This document shows positions 45,520-53,716 of a DNA stretch of 64,000 nt, piece by piece. Source of the stretch: an uncultured Alloprevotella sp. (GTDB lineage: Bacteria; Bacteroidota; Bacteroidia; Bacteroidales; Bacteroidaceae); contig CALUOQ010000002.1 in the NCBI GenBank assembly GCA_944322325.1, positions 186,001 through 250,000 of the forward strand. Direction: 5' to 3'. The notes below the pieces were generated by a model. That model did no database searches. It was given only the letters and a program-made list of their open reading frames with translations, and was not told the origin of the DNA. A program made the position numbers and the translations under genes. How positions within the stretch are numbered: position 1 is the stretch's first letter; each line of letters starts with the position of its first letter.

Positions 45520-47436
45520 TCACGCGCGACCGTCGGCCTCGATGAGCCGGAGGAGGCGATCGACGGCCTCGGCCTCGGGAATGTTGCGCTCGACGCACTG
45601 CTTGCCCCTATAGAGACTGACTTTACCACGGGCGGCACCGACGTAGCCGTAGTCGGCATCGGCCATTTCGCCGGGGCCATTGACGATGCACCCCATGACG
45701 GCGATCTTGAGCCCGACAAGGTGGGCCGTGGCAGCCTTGACGCGGGCTATGGTAGCCTGGAGGTCGTAGAGCGTACGGCCACAGCCGGGACAGCTGATGT
45801 ATTCCGTGCGGGTGGTGCGGACGCGGGTGGCCTGGAGGATGGCAAAGGCGATGTCGTCGCGCCGGGAGGCCGGAACGGGGATCTGTCCGGCAGGAGTGGA
45901 GGTCCAAAGCATGAGGCCGTCTGCCAGCCCGTCAAAGAAGAGAGGAGCGGCCTCGGCGGCAGCTTCGAGCATGAGGTCCTCGGTTTCCTCGAGGCCGTGG
46001 CTGAACTGCTGGAAAACGACTACAGGGTTCGACAAGCGCTCAGTCCATAATTCATGGACAAGGGCACGGAGCTCGCCCAAACGGTTGGCGTGGGCGGACT
46101 GGGCGATGACGACGGTCTCGGGATGGTGGCGCAGACAAGCGCGTACTTCCTCATCCAGCGCGGGATACGTCAGGAACAAGAACTTCAGCGGAGCGTTTAA
46201 CGCAGGTAGGAACAAGAGGGTCTCGGGAGTAAAAGCGGGGTAGGTATCGGCCTCGCCCGTCCAGACTGGGGCGTCAACGATGAAACGACGGCCTTGGCGA
46301 ACATCCGGTTCAGGCAGTTGGTTTCCGCAATAAATATAGTCCGGCTGGACAGGTGTAGTCCCCGTATTTTCTATCGTAGCGATAGATTTTCCTGTCGCTA
46401 CGATAGGATTTTCTGTCGTAGTACTTGTTTTTTCATCCAGTGCGGCGCGAATAACGACGGGAGGATTCGTACCGCCGATGTCCAACACCGGGCAAGTGGG
46501 ACGTCGTTCGGGATGCAGATAGTCAAACTCCGGTGCAGGCGTGCCAGGGATAAAATCGTGGCCGGCACGGCGGACAACGTACGAAGCAAGCTTATAGGCC
46601 ACAGGGACCTCGCGCTCGGGCTCTTCACTGAGCGATACGCGCAGGGTGTCGCCGATACCGTCGGCCAGGAGGGCACCGATGCCGGCAGCGCTCTTTATGC
46701 GTCCGTCTTCGCCCTCACCGGCTTCGGTGACACCGAGGTGCAGGGGATAGTCCATCCCCTCGGCTTGCATGGCGTGGCAAAGCAGGCGCACAGAACGGAC
46801 CATGACGGAGGTATTGCTGGCCTTGACGGAGATGACCACATCGGGGAAGTGCTCGCGTTGACAGACGCGCAAAAACTCCATGCAGCTTTCGACGATACCC
46901 TCGGGGGTGTCGCCATAACGGCTCATGATGCGGTCGGAAAGCGAACCGTGGTTCACACCGATGCGCAGCGCCGTGTGGTGCGTACGGCAGATGGCAAGCA
47001 GCCTGCGAAACCGTGTCTCAAGGCGGGCAAGCTCGGCGGTATACTCCTCGTCGGTATAGGTCAGATGTTTGAACTGCCGCGCGGGATCGACGTAGTTACC
47101 GGGATTGATGCGCACCTTTTCGACAACGGTTGCTGCGACGTCGGCCACGTCGGGATTGAAGTGCACGTCAGCCACGAGGGGGCGGTCGTAGCCTGCCTCG
47201 TGAAGGCGGCGGCGAATCTCGCGCAGGTTCTCGGCCTCGCGCGTACCCTGTGTGGTGAGGCGTACGTAGTCTGCGCCGGCATCGAATATGCGTTTGCACT
47301 GTGCGACGCAGGCTTCAGTGTCCATGGTCGAGGCGGTCGTCATGCTTTGCAGGCGGAGCGGCTGGTCGCCGCCCAAAGGACGGTTACCGACGTGTACCTC
47401 GTGGGAATGGCGGGGCTGATAGTTGAAGAGCGACAT
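45520..47436 (-). CDS. ispG: (E)-4-hydroxy-3-methylbut-2-enyl-diphosphate synthase, large form, with repeat insertion
   Basis: 638 residues. MEP-pathway enzyme converting MEcPP to HMBPP with a [4Fe-4S] cluster. The N-terminal TIM barrel (about 1-320) has VKASNTSVMVRSVRLL and GVTEAGEGEDGRIKSA. The extra central domain of the large form lies at about 365-550. The C-terminal iron-sulfur domain has CPGCGRTLYDLQ and MGCIVNGPGEMADADYG. At the junction of the barrel and the central domain (residues 337-364) sits an insert of four heptapeptides, TSTTTEN, PIVATGK, SIATIEN and TGTTPVQ, encoded by the dispersed 21-bp repeat. The frame is preserved, so the enzyme is presumably functional. Last gene of rpoN-PAP2-purE-ispG. 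Confidence 0.95.
   Translation of the reverse strand: MSLFNYQPRHSHEVHVGNRPLGGDQPLRLQSMTTASTMDTEACVAQCKRIFDAGADYVRLTTQGTREAENLREIRRRLHEAGYDRPLVADVHFNPDVADVAATVVEKVRINPGNYVDPARQFKHLTYTDEEYTAELARLETRFRRLLAICRTHHTALRIGVNHGSLSDRIMSRYGDTPEGIVESCMEFLRVCQREHFPDVVISVKASNTSVMVRSVRLLCHAMQAEGMDYPLHLGVTEAGEGEDGRIKSAAGIGALLADGIGDTLRVSLSEEPEREVPVAYKLASYVVRRAGHDFIPGTPAPEFDYLHPERRPTCPVLDIGGTNPPVVIRAALDEKTSTTTENPIVATGKSIATIENTGTTPVQPDYIYCGNQLPEPDVRQGRRFIVDAPVWTGEADTYPAFTPETLLFLPALNAPLKFLFLTYPALDEEVRACLRHHPETVVIAQSAHANRLGELRALVHELWTERLSNPVVVFQQFSHGLEETEDLMLEAAAEAAPLFFDGLADGLMLWTSTPAGQIPVPASRRDDIAFAILQATRVRTTRTEYISCPGCGRTLYDLQATIARVKAATAHLVGLKIAVMGCIVNGPGEMADADYGYVGAARGKVSLYRGKQCVERNIPEAEAVDRLLRLIEADGRA
46345..46428 (-). 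repeat. Modular 21-bp repeat, copy E (4 units, inside ispG)
   Basis: Read on the coding strand from 46428 down to 46345, four in-phase 21-bp units: unit 1 begins ACAAGTACTACGACAG, unit 2 CCTATCGTAGCGACAGG, unit 3 TCTATCGCTACGATAG and unit 4 ACGGGGACTACACCTGT. Units 2 and 3 use the flipped core (CTATCG...) seen at the centre of palindromic copies A and C, while units 1 and 4 match the first and last units of copies B and D. Flanking IspG sequence on both sides is conserved in kind, marking this as a clean insertion. Confidence 0.92.
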
Positions 47437-47462
47437 GGCGGTACGGATGGAGGTTCGACGGC

Positions 47463-47969
47463 TCAGTTTGTCTTGTAGCTGTACTTCACGTTGCTCAGGT
47501 CGGCGTTGGCCTTGACGATTTTTTCCTTAAGTCCCTCCTTGTAGTCGGCCAGCCGCTGGGCCAGGGCATCGTCCGAGAGGGCCAGCATCTCGAGGGCCAG
47601 TATGGCAGCGTTCATGGCGCCGTTGACGCCTACGGTGGCCACGGGGATGCCCGGCGGCATCTGAATAATGGAGAGCATGGCGTCGAGGCCGTCGAGCATG
47701 CCTTTGATGGGTACGCCGATGACTGGTAGCGTCGTCGCGGCCGCGATGACGCCGGGCAGGGCTGCGGCCATGCCGGCTCCGGCGATGATAACGCGGAGAC
47801 CGCGCCCTTTGGCCTCGCGGGCAAATGTTTCAACTTCGGCGGGAGTGCGGTGCGCCGAGAGGGCGTTCATCTCGAACGGCACTTCCATTTTGTCGAGCAG
47901 CTGGGCTGCCTTTTCCATGACGGGCAGGTCGGACGTGCTGCCCATGATAATACTTACTAAGGGTGTCAT
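47463..47969 (-). CDS. purE: 5-(carboxyamino)imidazole ribonucleotide mutase
   Basis: 168 residues, class I PurE. It converts N5-CAIR to CAIR in purine biosynthesis. Conserved: [21 protein letters not shown] (catalytic histidine), [16 protein letters not shown] and VGVPIKG. The start at 47969 ([11 protein letters not shown]) is preferred to one nine codons upstream. It sits between the PAP2-like gene (39 bp) and ispG (26 bp). Confidence 0.95.
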   Translation of the reverse strand: MTPLVSIIMGSTSDLPVMEKAAQLLDKMEVPFEMNALSAHRTPAEVETFAREAKGRGLRVIIAGAGMAAALPGVIAAATTLPVIGVPIKGMLDGLDAMLSIIQMPPGIPVATVGVNGAMNAAILALEMLALSDDALAQRLADYKEGLKEKIVKANADLSNVKYSYKTN

Positions 47970-48008
47970 AATGTTGAATATGATTAGATGGAACAAAGGT
48001 GGTGTGCT

Positions 48009-48620
48009 TCAGATCAGGATACTCACGAAGCCACAGAGGAAACCCACCAGCGTGCTCACGCCGATTTGCGTCAGGGTGTGTTGGCGCAGAATGAGACGGC
48101 TGGTACCTACGGCGCCGGCAAGAATGACGGTCAGACAGAGCCAACCGGTAGGGTCGAAGAAAAAGATCTGGGAATAAGCGAGCAGGGCGCCCACGACAGC
48201 ACCGGAGGCCGCGGCGTGGGTGCTCATCTTCATGAAACCATTGAGCAGCGCGCAGATGACCTGGACAGCCAATGCACCCACGATGATGTCCTGTATGAAA
48301 CGCAGGTGCATGACATGCAGGATATAGAGCAGCACCGAATAGCAGGTGATAGAGAGGATGTAGGGCACGTAGCGGCGTTCGCGGCGGCTCATCTGATGGC
48401 GCGTCCAGCCCTTGATGCGCCGGAAACAAAAGATGGAGAGCCGCGGCAAAACGACGGTAAAAACGTACACCATGGCGAGCAGGATGAGCTTGTAGAACAC
48501 CGGCAACATACTCAGGTAGCTGAACATGAAGAGAGCGATGAGCGCTATCACCGGCAGGTAGAACGGCGAAAAGAGCATGGAGATGACTTGCGCCGTGAGG
48601 ATGAGGTATTTGTCTTTCAT
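48009..48620 (-). CDS. PAP2-like membrane protein
   Basis: 203 residues with about six membrane spans. Two elements recall the PAP2 phosphatase core: [10 protein letters not shown] in place of the usual SGH-containing motif, and [13 protein letters not shown] in place of SRxxxxxHxxxD, where the final aspartate is replaced by glutamine. It may be a divergent or inactive lipid phosphatase. It lies in an operon between rpoN (32 bp upstream) and purE. No stronger assignment is possible. Confidence 0.65.
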   Translation of the reverse strand: MKDKYLILTAQVISMLFSPFYLPVIALIALFMFSYLSMLPVFYKLILLAMVYVFTVVLPRLSIFCFRRIKGWTRHQMSRRERRYVPYILSITCYSVLLYILHVMHLRFIQDIIVGALAVQVICALLNGFMKMSTHAAASGAVVGALLAYSQIFFFDPTGWLCLTVILAGAVGTSRLILRQHTLTQIGVSTLVGFLCGFVSILI

Positions 48621-48652
48621 TGTTCCGGATTAAGACCACGTTGTGGGGCTGC

Positions 48653-50122
48653 TCAGCGCCGCATCCGCGCGATAGGCAGGCCCAGTTGTTCGCGATATTT
48701 GGCCACAGTTCGGCGCGCCACGGGAAAGCCTTTTTCGGCCAGCATGGCCGACAGTTTGTCGTCGGTCAGGGGCTGACGCTTGTCCTCGTGGTCTATCATT
48801 TCGCGCAGCAGGAGCTTGATTTTCCGGGTGGAGTGTTCCTCGCCCCCGCTGTCGGTCACAAGATTGGAAAAGAAGAACTTGAGCGGATAGACACCGAAGT
48901 CGGTCTGCACATACTTGCTGCCCGTGACGCGCGACACAGTGGAGATGTCCACTCCCGCACGCTCGGCTACGTCCTTCAGTATCATGGGGCGCAGACGGGC
49001 TTCGTCGCCGTCCTCAAAGAAAGGGCGTTGTAGGGCTACGATGACACTCATCACGCTGAGCAGCGTGTGCTGACGCTGTTTCAGGGCGTCGATAAAACCT
49101 TGGGCAGCCTCCACCTTCTGCCGGGCATAAAGGTAGGCATCGCGCTGTTCGCGGCTGAGGTTCGGGCGGTTAATGTCGTACTCCTTAAGGGAGTCGCGGA
49201 AAGCGCGGCTGACGTGGAGCTCGGGCAGATTGGCTCCATTGAGGCGGACGACCGGTTCGCCATCCTCCTCGGTGACGATGAAGTCGGGAATGACAGTGGC
49301 GGCCGCGTTTCCTTCGTTTTCGCCCAATGCGTTGCCGGGCCGGGGATTGAGACGCAACAGCTCTGCCTTGACGTGGGCGAAGCGCTCCTCGGTGATGCCG
49401 AGACGGCGGCAGATGGTTTCCCAATGTTTGTGAATGAACTCATCGAAATACTTATCGACAACGGTAAGCGCTTCCTCCTTATAGGGGGAATGGTAGTCGG
49501 GGTCGGCGAGCTGTAGATGGAGACACTCCTGGAGCGAGCGGGCGCCGATACCGCGAGGATCGAACGTCTGGAGGATACCGACCAAGCGGTCAACCTCCTC
49601 GACCGTAGTCTCCAGCCCGTGATAGATGGCAAGTTCGTCGACTATCGATTCCGTATCCTTACGGAGCAGACCGTCATCGTCGAGCGAACCGATGAGGTAC
49701 TCCATCAGTTCCGTCTCGCGTTCCGTCAAGTCGTGTTCACTTATCTGGTCGTGTAACCGCTCGTAGAACGAAGTGTGACCGCTAAAAGGAATTTCACGCT
49801 GCTCGCGCTCGGCATCAGCGCGGGCCAGCAGGTAGTCGGGCACGTCATCACTATTGAGGTAATCACCCAAGGCGTCGGCCGTCTCCGGCGTGGCGTCGGC
49901 ATATTCGTTGTCGGACGCTTCGGCCGTGACTTCTTCCGTATTTTCTTCCGAAACTTCAGCGTCGCCGCTTTCTTCCAAGGCAGCGTTTTCAAGAAGCTCA
50001 TTCTGAATGCGTTCCTCCAGTTCCGTCACTGGCAACTCCAGCAGGCGAACCACCATGAGCTGCTGCGGAGTGAGCGTTTGCGTTTGTGTGAGTTGTTGTG
50101 ACTGGACCAGTTTTTGCGACAT
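48653..50122 (-). CDS. rpoN: RNA polymerase sigma-54 factor
   Basis: 489 residues. Region I is Gln/Leu-rich (MSQKLVQSQQLTQTQTLTPQQL). An acidic region II follows (about 45-105), then the core-binding domain with LHLQLADPDY and PRPGNALGENEG, the helix-turn-helix DISTVSRVTGSKYVQTDFGVYPLKFFFS, and the C-terminal RpoN box ARRTVAKYRE. It directs transcription from -24/-12 promoters with enhancer-binding activators. First gene of rpoN-PAP2-purE-ispG. Confidence 0.96.
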   Translation of the reverse strand: MSQKLVQSQQLTQTQTLTPQQLMVVRLLELPVTELEERIQNELLENAALEESGDAEVSEENTEEVTAEASDNEYADATPETADALGDYLNSDDVPDYLLARADAEREQREIPFSGHTSFYERLHDQISEHDLTERETELMEYLIGSLDDDGLLRKDTESIVDELAIYHGLETTVEEVDRLVGILQTFDPRGIGARSLQECLHLQLADPDYHSPYKEEALTVVDKYFDEFIHKHWETICRRLGITEERFAHVKAELLRLNPRPGNALGENEGNAAATVIPDFIVTEEDGEPVVRLNGANLPELHVSRAFRDSLKEYDINRPNLSREQRDAYLYARQKVEAAQGFIDALKQRQHTLLSVMSVIVALQRPFFEDGDEARLRPMILKDVAERAGVDISTVSRVTGSKYVQTDFGVYPLKFFFSNLVTDSGGEEHSTRKIKLLLREMIDHEDKRQPLTDDKLSAMLAEKGFPVARRTVAKYREQLGLPIARMRR

Positions 50123-50149
50123 GGCTTATTCTCTCCTTTTTCGTGACGA

Positions 50150-50157
50150 CAAAAGTA
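50150..50157 (-). promoter_or_regulatory. Bacteroidota -7 element for rpoN
   Basis: On the minus strand TACTTTTG, 27 bp upstream of the rpoN ATG. Confidence 0.6.
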
Positions 50158-50423
50158 CGAAAAAAGCCATGAACCGTCCCGGCACACTATGCTTTTTTTA
50201 CGGAAGACATTACAGGCGGTTTCTTTCTCAGCCATGGGGAGGTGCACAGGAGTACAGACTTTTTCATACACCGGGATGCAGAAAATTCAAGAAGCATGAA
50301 TCCTCTCATGCAACAGTCCAAGCGTACAAAAGACAACGACTACTGGTTTCCGAAAACGGGGTAGTACATTTTCCGATGCAGAAATAACGGCAGTGACAGC
50401 AGCAGGAATCCATTTTTTATTGT

Positions 50424-50431
50424 TACTTTTG
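50424..50431 (+). promoter_or_regulatory. Bacteroidota -7 element for murG operon
   Basis: TACTTTTG, 22 bp upstream of the murG ATG. Confidence 0.6.
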
Positions 50432-50453
50432 CTGGGTACTATATCCTATCGTC

Positions 50454-51581
50454 ATGAACGAAGCACTTAAAATCATCGTCAGCGGCGGCGGAACGGGCGG
50501 CCACATCTTTCCCGCTATTTCCATAGCGAACGCCATCCGTGCCAAGCTACCTGATACTCAGATACTTTTCGTCGGTGCCGAAGGCCGTATGGAAATGCAG
50601 CGTGTGCCGGCAGCGGGTTACCCCATCAAGGGGTTGCCCATTTGCGGCTTCGACCGCAAAAATCTGCTCAAGAACGTCGGCGTGTTTTTCAAAATCATGG
50701 AGAGCCGCCGGCTTGCGCGTCAAATCATCCGCGACTTTGCGCCGATGGCAGCCGTCGGGGTAGGGGGGTATGCCAGCGGCCCCATGCTGAACATGGCACA
50801 AGCCATGGGCATCCCGACTCTGATTCAGGAACAGAATTCCTACGCCGGCGTAACCAACAAACTCCTCGCAAAAAAGGCGGACCGTATCTGCGTGGCATAT
50901 GACGGCATGGAACGCTTCTTTCCGCAGGAAAAAATCGTAATGACGGGCAACCCGGTGCGCCAGGCTCTGACCGAAGGCAAACTGTCACGTGAGGAGGCCA
51001 TCCGCTCATTCGGACTGATACCGGCCAAGCGTACCATCCTCATTGTAGGCGGTTCGCTGGGGGCCCGCACCCTCAACGACTGCGTGCTCGGCAACTTACC
51101 CTTAGTGCGCCAGCAAAGTGACGTACAGTTCATCTGGCAGACCGGAGGGTACTACAAGGCGGAAATCGACGCCGAACTGGCTCGGCGTGAACAGCCGGCC
51201 AACCTTTACGTGACGGACTTCATTGCCGACATGAGCGCCGCCTATGCTGCGGCCGACGTGGTCATCTCGCGTGCCGGTGCAGGCTGCATCTCGGAACTTT
51301 GCCTGCTTGGCAAACCGGCCGTGCTCGTTCCTTCGCCCAACGTGGCCGAAGACCATCAGACAAAAAACGCCTTGGCATTGGTGCAAAAGGACGCTGCCCT
51401 CTATGTGGCCGACGCCGAGGCGCGCCGTACCCTTTTACCGTTGGCCATCAACACCGTAAGCGACGCCAACCGCCTCGATACACTGAGCCGGCATATCCTT
51501 CAGTTGGCCCGGCCAGATGCCGCATCGGCCATAGCTGACGAAGTGATAGCCTTGGCAAGGCGCTACAAAGATTCACATTAA
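50454..51581 (+). CDS. murG: UDP-N-acetylglucosamine--N-acetylmuramyl-(pentapeptide) pyrophosphoryl-undecaprenol GlcNAc transferase
   Basis: 375 residues, GT-B fold. The glycine-rich loops SGGGTGGHIFPA and VGVGGYASGP, and the C-domain RAGAGCISELCLLGKPAVLVPSP that binds UDP-GlcNAc, are present. It converts lipid I to lipid II at the cytoplasmic face of the inner membrane. First gene of murG-murC-ftsQ-ftsA-ftsZ. Confidence 0.97.
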   Translation: MNEALKIIVSGGGTGGHIFPAISIANAIRAKLPDTQILFVGAEGRMEMQRVPAAGYPIKGLPICGFDRKNLLKNVGVFFKIMESRRLARQIIRDFAPMAAVGVGGYASGPMLNMAQAMGIPTLIQEQNSYAGVTNKLLAKKADRICVAYDGMERFFPQEKIVMTGNPVRQALTEGKLSREEAIRSFGLIPAKRTILIVGGSLGARTLNDCVLGNLPLVRQQSDVQFIWQTGGYYKAEIDAELARREQPANLYVTDFIADMSAAYAAADVVISRAGAGCISELCLLGKPAVLVPSPNVAEDHQTKNALALVQKDAALYVADAEARRTLLPLAINTVSDANRLDTLSRHILQLARPDAASAIADEVIALARRYKDSH

Positions 51582-51592
51582 CGCTGAACAGC

Positions 51593-52981
51593 ATGAAAGC
51601 AGAAGACATACTTGCGACTTACTTCATAGGCGCCGGGGGTATAGGCATGAGTGCCCTCGAGCGCTACTTCCTTTCAAAAGGGCTCACCGTGGCAGGCTAC
51701 GACCGGACGCCCTGCGAACTGACTGAAAGGCTTCGCACTGAAGGGGCGCTTATTCATTATGACGACAACCCCGATGCCATCCCTACAGCCTGCCGCGACC
51801 AGGCACATACGCTGGTGGTGTACACCCCGGCCATACCGGCTGAACACCGCGAACTGACATGGTTCAGGGCAAACGGCTTCGAGGTGCAGAAGCGCGCTGA
51901 AGTGCTCGGAACGCTGACCCGCTCGATGAAAGGACTCTGCGTGGCCGGAACACACGGCAAAACGACCACCACGGCCATGGCTGCGCACATCCTGCACGAC
52001 AGCCACGTAGGCTGCAACGCTTTCCTCGGGGGTATCACAAAAAACTACGGTACGAATTATCTGGTGGACCACAAGAGCCCCTACGTGGTCATTGAGGCCG
52101 ATGAGTTCGACCGCTCGTTTCACCACCTGCGTCCTTATGCCACCGTCATTACCGCGACAGACCCCGACCACCTCGACATTTACGGCACCAAGGAGGCTTA
52201 TCTCGAGAGCTTCCGCCACTACACATCGCTTGTACGTCCCGACGGAGTGCTCATCTGCCACCGCGACCTCGAACTGCACCCCGACCCACAACCGGGCGTT
52301 CGCTGTTACGACTATGGCCGTACAGTGGGTGATTTCCACGCCGAAAACCTTCAGATAGGCGGCGGGCGCATCACGTTCGACTTCGTATCGCCCTTAGGTC
52401 GCATCGACAACATTGAGCTGGGCGTCCCGGTGAGTATCAATGTGGACAACGGCATTGCCGCCATGGCTCTGGCGCAAATCGCTGGGGCTACGTCTGACGA
52501 GATACGCCGCGCCATGCAAAGCTATAGCGGCGTAGACCGTCGGTTCGACTTCAAACTAAAGAATGACCGCCACGTCTTGCTGAGCGACTACGCCCATCAT
52601 CCGGCCGAAATCCGCCAAAGCATCCTGTCCCTGCGCGAGGTATTCGACGGGCGGCGCCTGACGGGAGTCTTTCAACCACATCTTTATACGCGTACCCGCG
52701 ACTTTTACCACGAGTTCGCCGACAGCCTTTCGCTGCTCGACGACGTGATACTCCTGGACATCTACCCGGCACGCGAACAGCCCATCGAAGGGGTTACGAG
52801 CCAGCTTATCTACGACTGTCTGCGTCCAGACATGAGTAAAAGGCTGTGTCACAAGGAAGATTTACCCCGGCTCGTGGAAGCCGAAGACTTCGACGTACTT
52901 GTTGTGCTGGGCGCCGGAGACGTAGACAACTACATGGACAAACTGAAAGAAATCCTCGAGTCGAAAGAACTGCGCGCATGA
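51593..52981 (+). CDS. murC: UDP-N-acetylmuramate--L-alanine ligase
   Basis: 462 residues. Mur ligase with N-terminal FIGAGGIGMSALERYF, ATP-binding AGTHGKTTTTAMAA, EADEFDRSF, and the C-terminal DYAHHPAEI and FQPHLYTRT. It adds L-Ala to UDP-MurNAc. Its stop overlaps the ftsQ start (ATGA). Confidence 0.97.
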   Translation: MKAEDILATYFIGAGGIGMSALERYFLSKGLTVAGYDRTPCELTERLRTEGALIHYDDNPDAIPTACRDQAHTLVVYTPAIPAEHRELTWFRANGFEVQKRAEVLGTLTRSMKGLCVAGTHGKTTTTAMAAHILHDSHVGCNAFLGGITKNYGTNYLVDHKSPYVVIEADEFDRSFHHLRPYATVITATDPDHLDIYGTKEAYLESFRHYTSLVRPDGVLICHRDLELHPDPQPGVRCYDYGRTVGDFHAENLQIGGGRITFDFVSPLGRIDNIELGVPVSINVDNGIAAMALAQIAGATSDEIRRAMQSYSGVDRRFDFKLKNDRHVLLSDYAHHPAEIRQSILSLREVFDGRRLTGVFQPHLYTRTRDFYHEFADSLSLLDDVILLDIYPAREQPIEGVTSQLIYDCLRPDMSKRLCHKEDLPRLVEAEDFDVLVVLGAGDVDNYMDKLKEILESKELRA

Positions 52982-53706
52982 AAACGGTCCTGAAACTGCT
53001 GTTGCTGCTTGGCCTGACCGTTTATCTGGTCTTCGCCTTTACGCGTTTCAACAAGCCGGACGAAACTACGGTTTGCAAGGCCGTCAACGTGACCATAAAA
53101 GACAGTTCGCGGGCCGGCTTCATCACTGCCGACGAGGTAAGGCGGCTGCTCAAAAACAGCAAGCTCTATCCCGTAGGCCGCACAGTGGGGGATGTGAACG
53201 GTGAGGCCATCGAACGGATCTTGGAGAGAAATCCGTTCATCGCTGAGGCTATTTGCTACAAGTCGCCGGACGGCGACGTCAATATCAGCGTGGAGCAACG
53301 TCTGCCCGTGATGCGAATCATTGCGGACAACGGTGATAATTACTTCATCGACGGCAAGGGAGGCATCATGCCTCGTCTGGATTACGCCGCTGACGTGGTG
53401 GTGGCCACCGGACACATTTCAAAACAATATGCACAACGCCACCTCGTACGATTGGGACGACATCTGCAAAGCGACCCTTTCTGGAACGACCAGACACAAC
53501 AGATAAACATTGACCAACGCGGCAACATGGAAATCATACCCCGAGTGGGCGACCATGTGCTCTACTTGGGAAAACCGGTCGACCTGCAAAAAAAGCTGAA
53601 TCACCTGCGCGCGTTCTACGAACAAGCGATGAACACCGTAGGCTGGAACAAATACTCGCGCATCAGCGCGGAGTTTAGTAACCAAATTATATGCACAAGA
53701 AAATAA
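52978..53706 (+). CDS. ftsQ: cell division protein FtsQ
   Basis: 242 residues. A short cytoplasmic N-terminus, one membrane span (about 5-22), then a periplasmic POTRA-like region (VNVTIKDSSRAGFITADEVRRLL) and an FtsQ beta domain (VEQRLPVMRIIADNGDNYFIDGKGGIMP). A bridge in the divisome. The start at 52978 overlaps the murC stop. The family is divergent, and identification leans on position between murC and ftsA. Confidence 0.92.
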   Translation: MKTVLKLLLLLGLTVYLVFAFTRFNKPDETTVCKAVNVTIKDSSRAGFITADEVRRLLKNSKLYPVGRTVGDVNGEAIERILERNPFIAEAICYKSPDGDVNISVEQRLPVMRIIADNGDNYFIDGKGGIMPRLDYAADVVVATGHISKQYAQRHLVRLGRHLQSDPFWNDQTQQINIDQRGNMEIIPRVGDHVLYLGKPVDLQKKLNHLRAFYEQAMNTVGWNKYSRISAEFSNQIICTRK

Positions 53707-53716
53707 CACTACGTAT

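Larger units (their letters stand above)
50123..50453. other. Divergent gap between rpoN and murG
   Basis: 331 bp, AT-richer than the genes, containing a -7 box for each flanking gene. Near 50351-50369 the stretch AAAACGGGGTAGTACATTTT faintly resembles the dispersed repeat module, but it is too degenerate to call. No gene seen. Confidence 0.45.

Noticed and set aside
50351-50370. Another copy of the dispersed repeat upstream of murG
   Set aside because: Only about half of one unit matches and there is no second unit or dyad.
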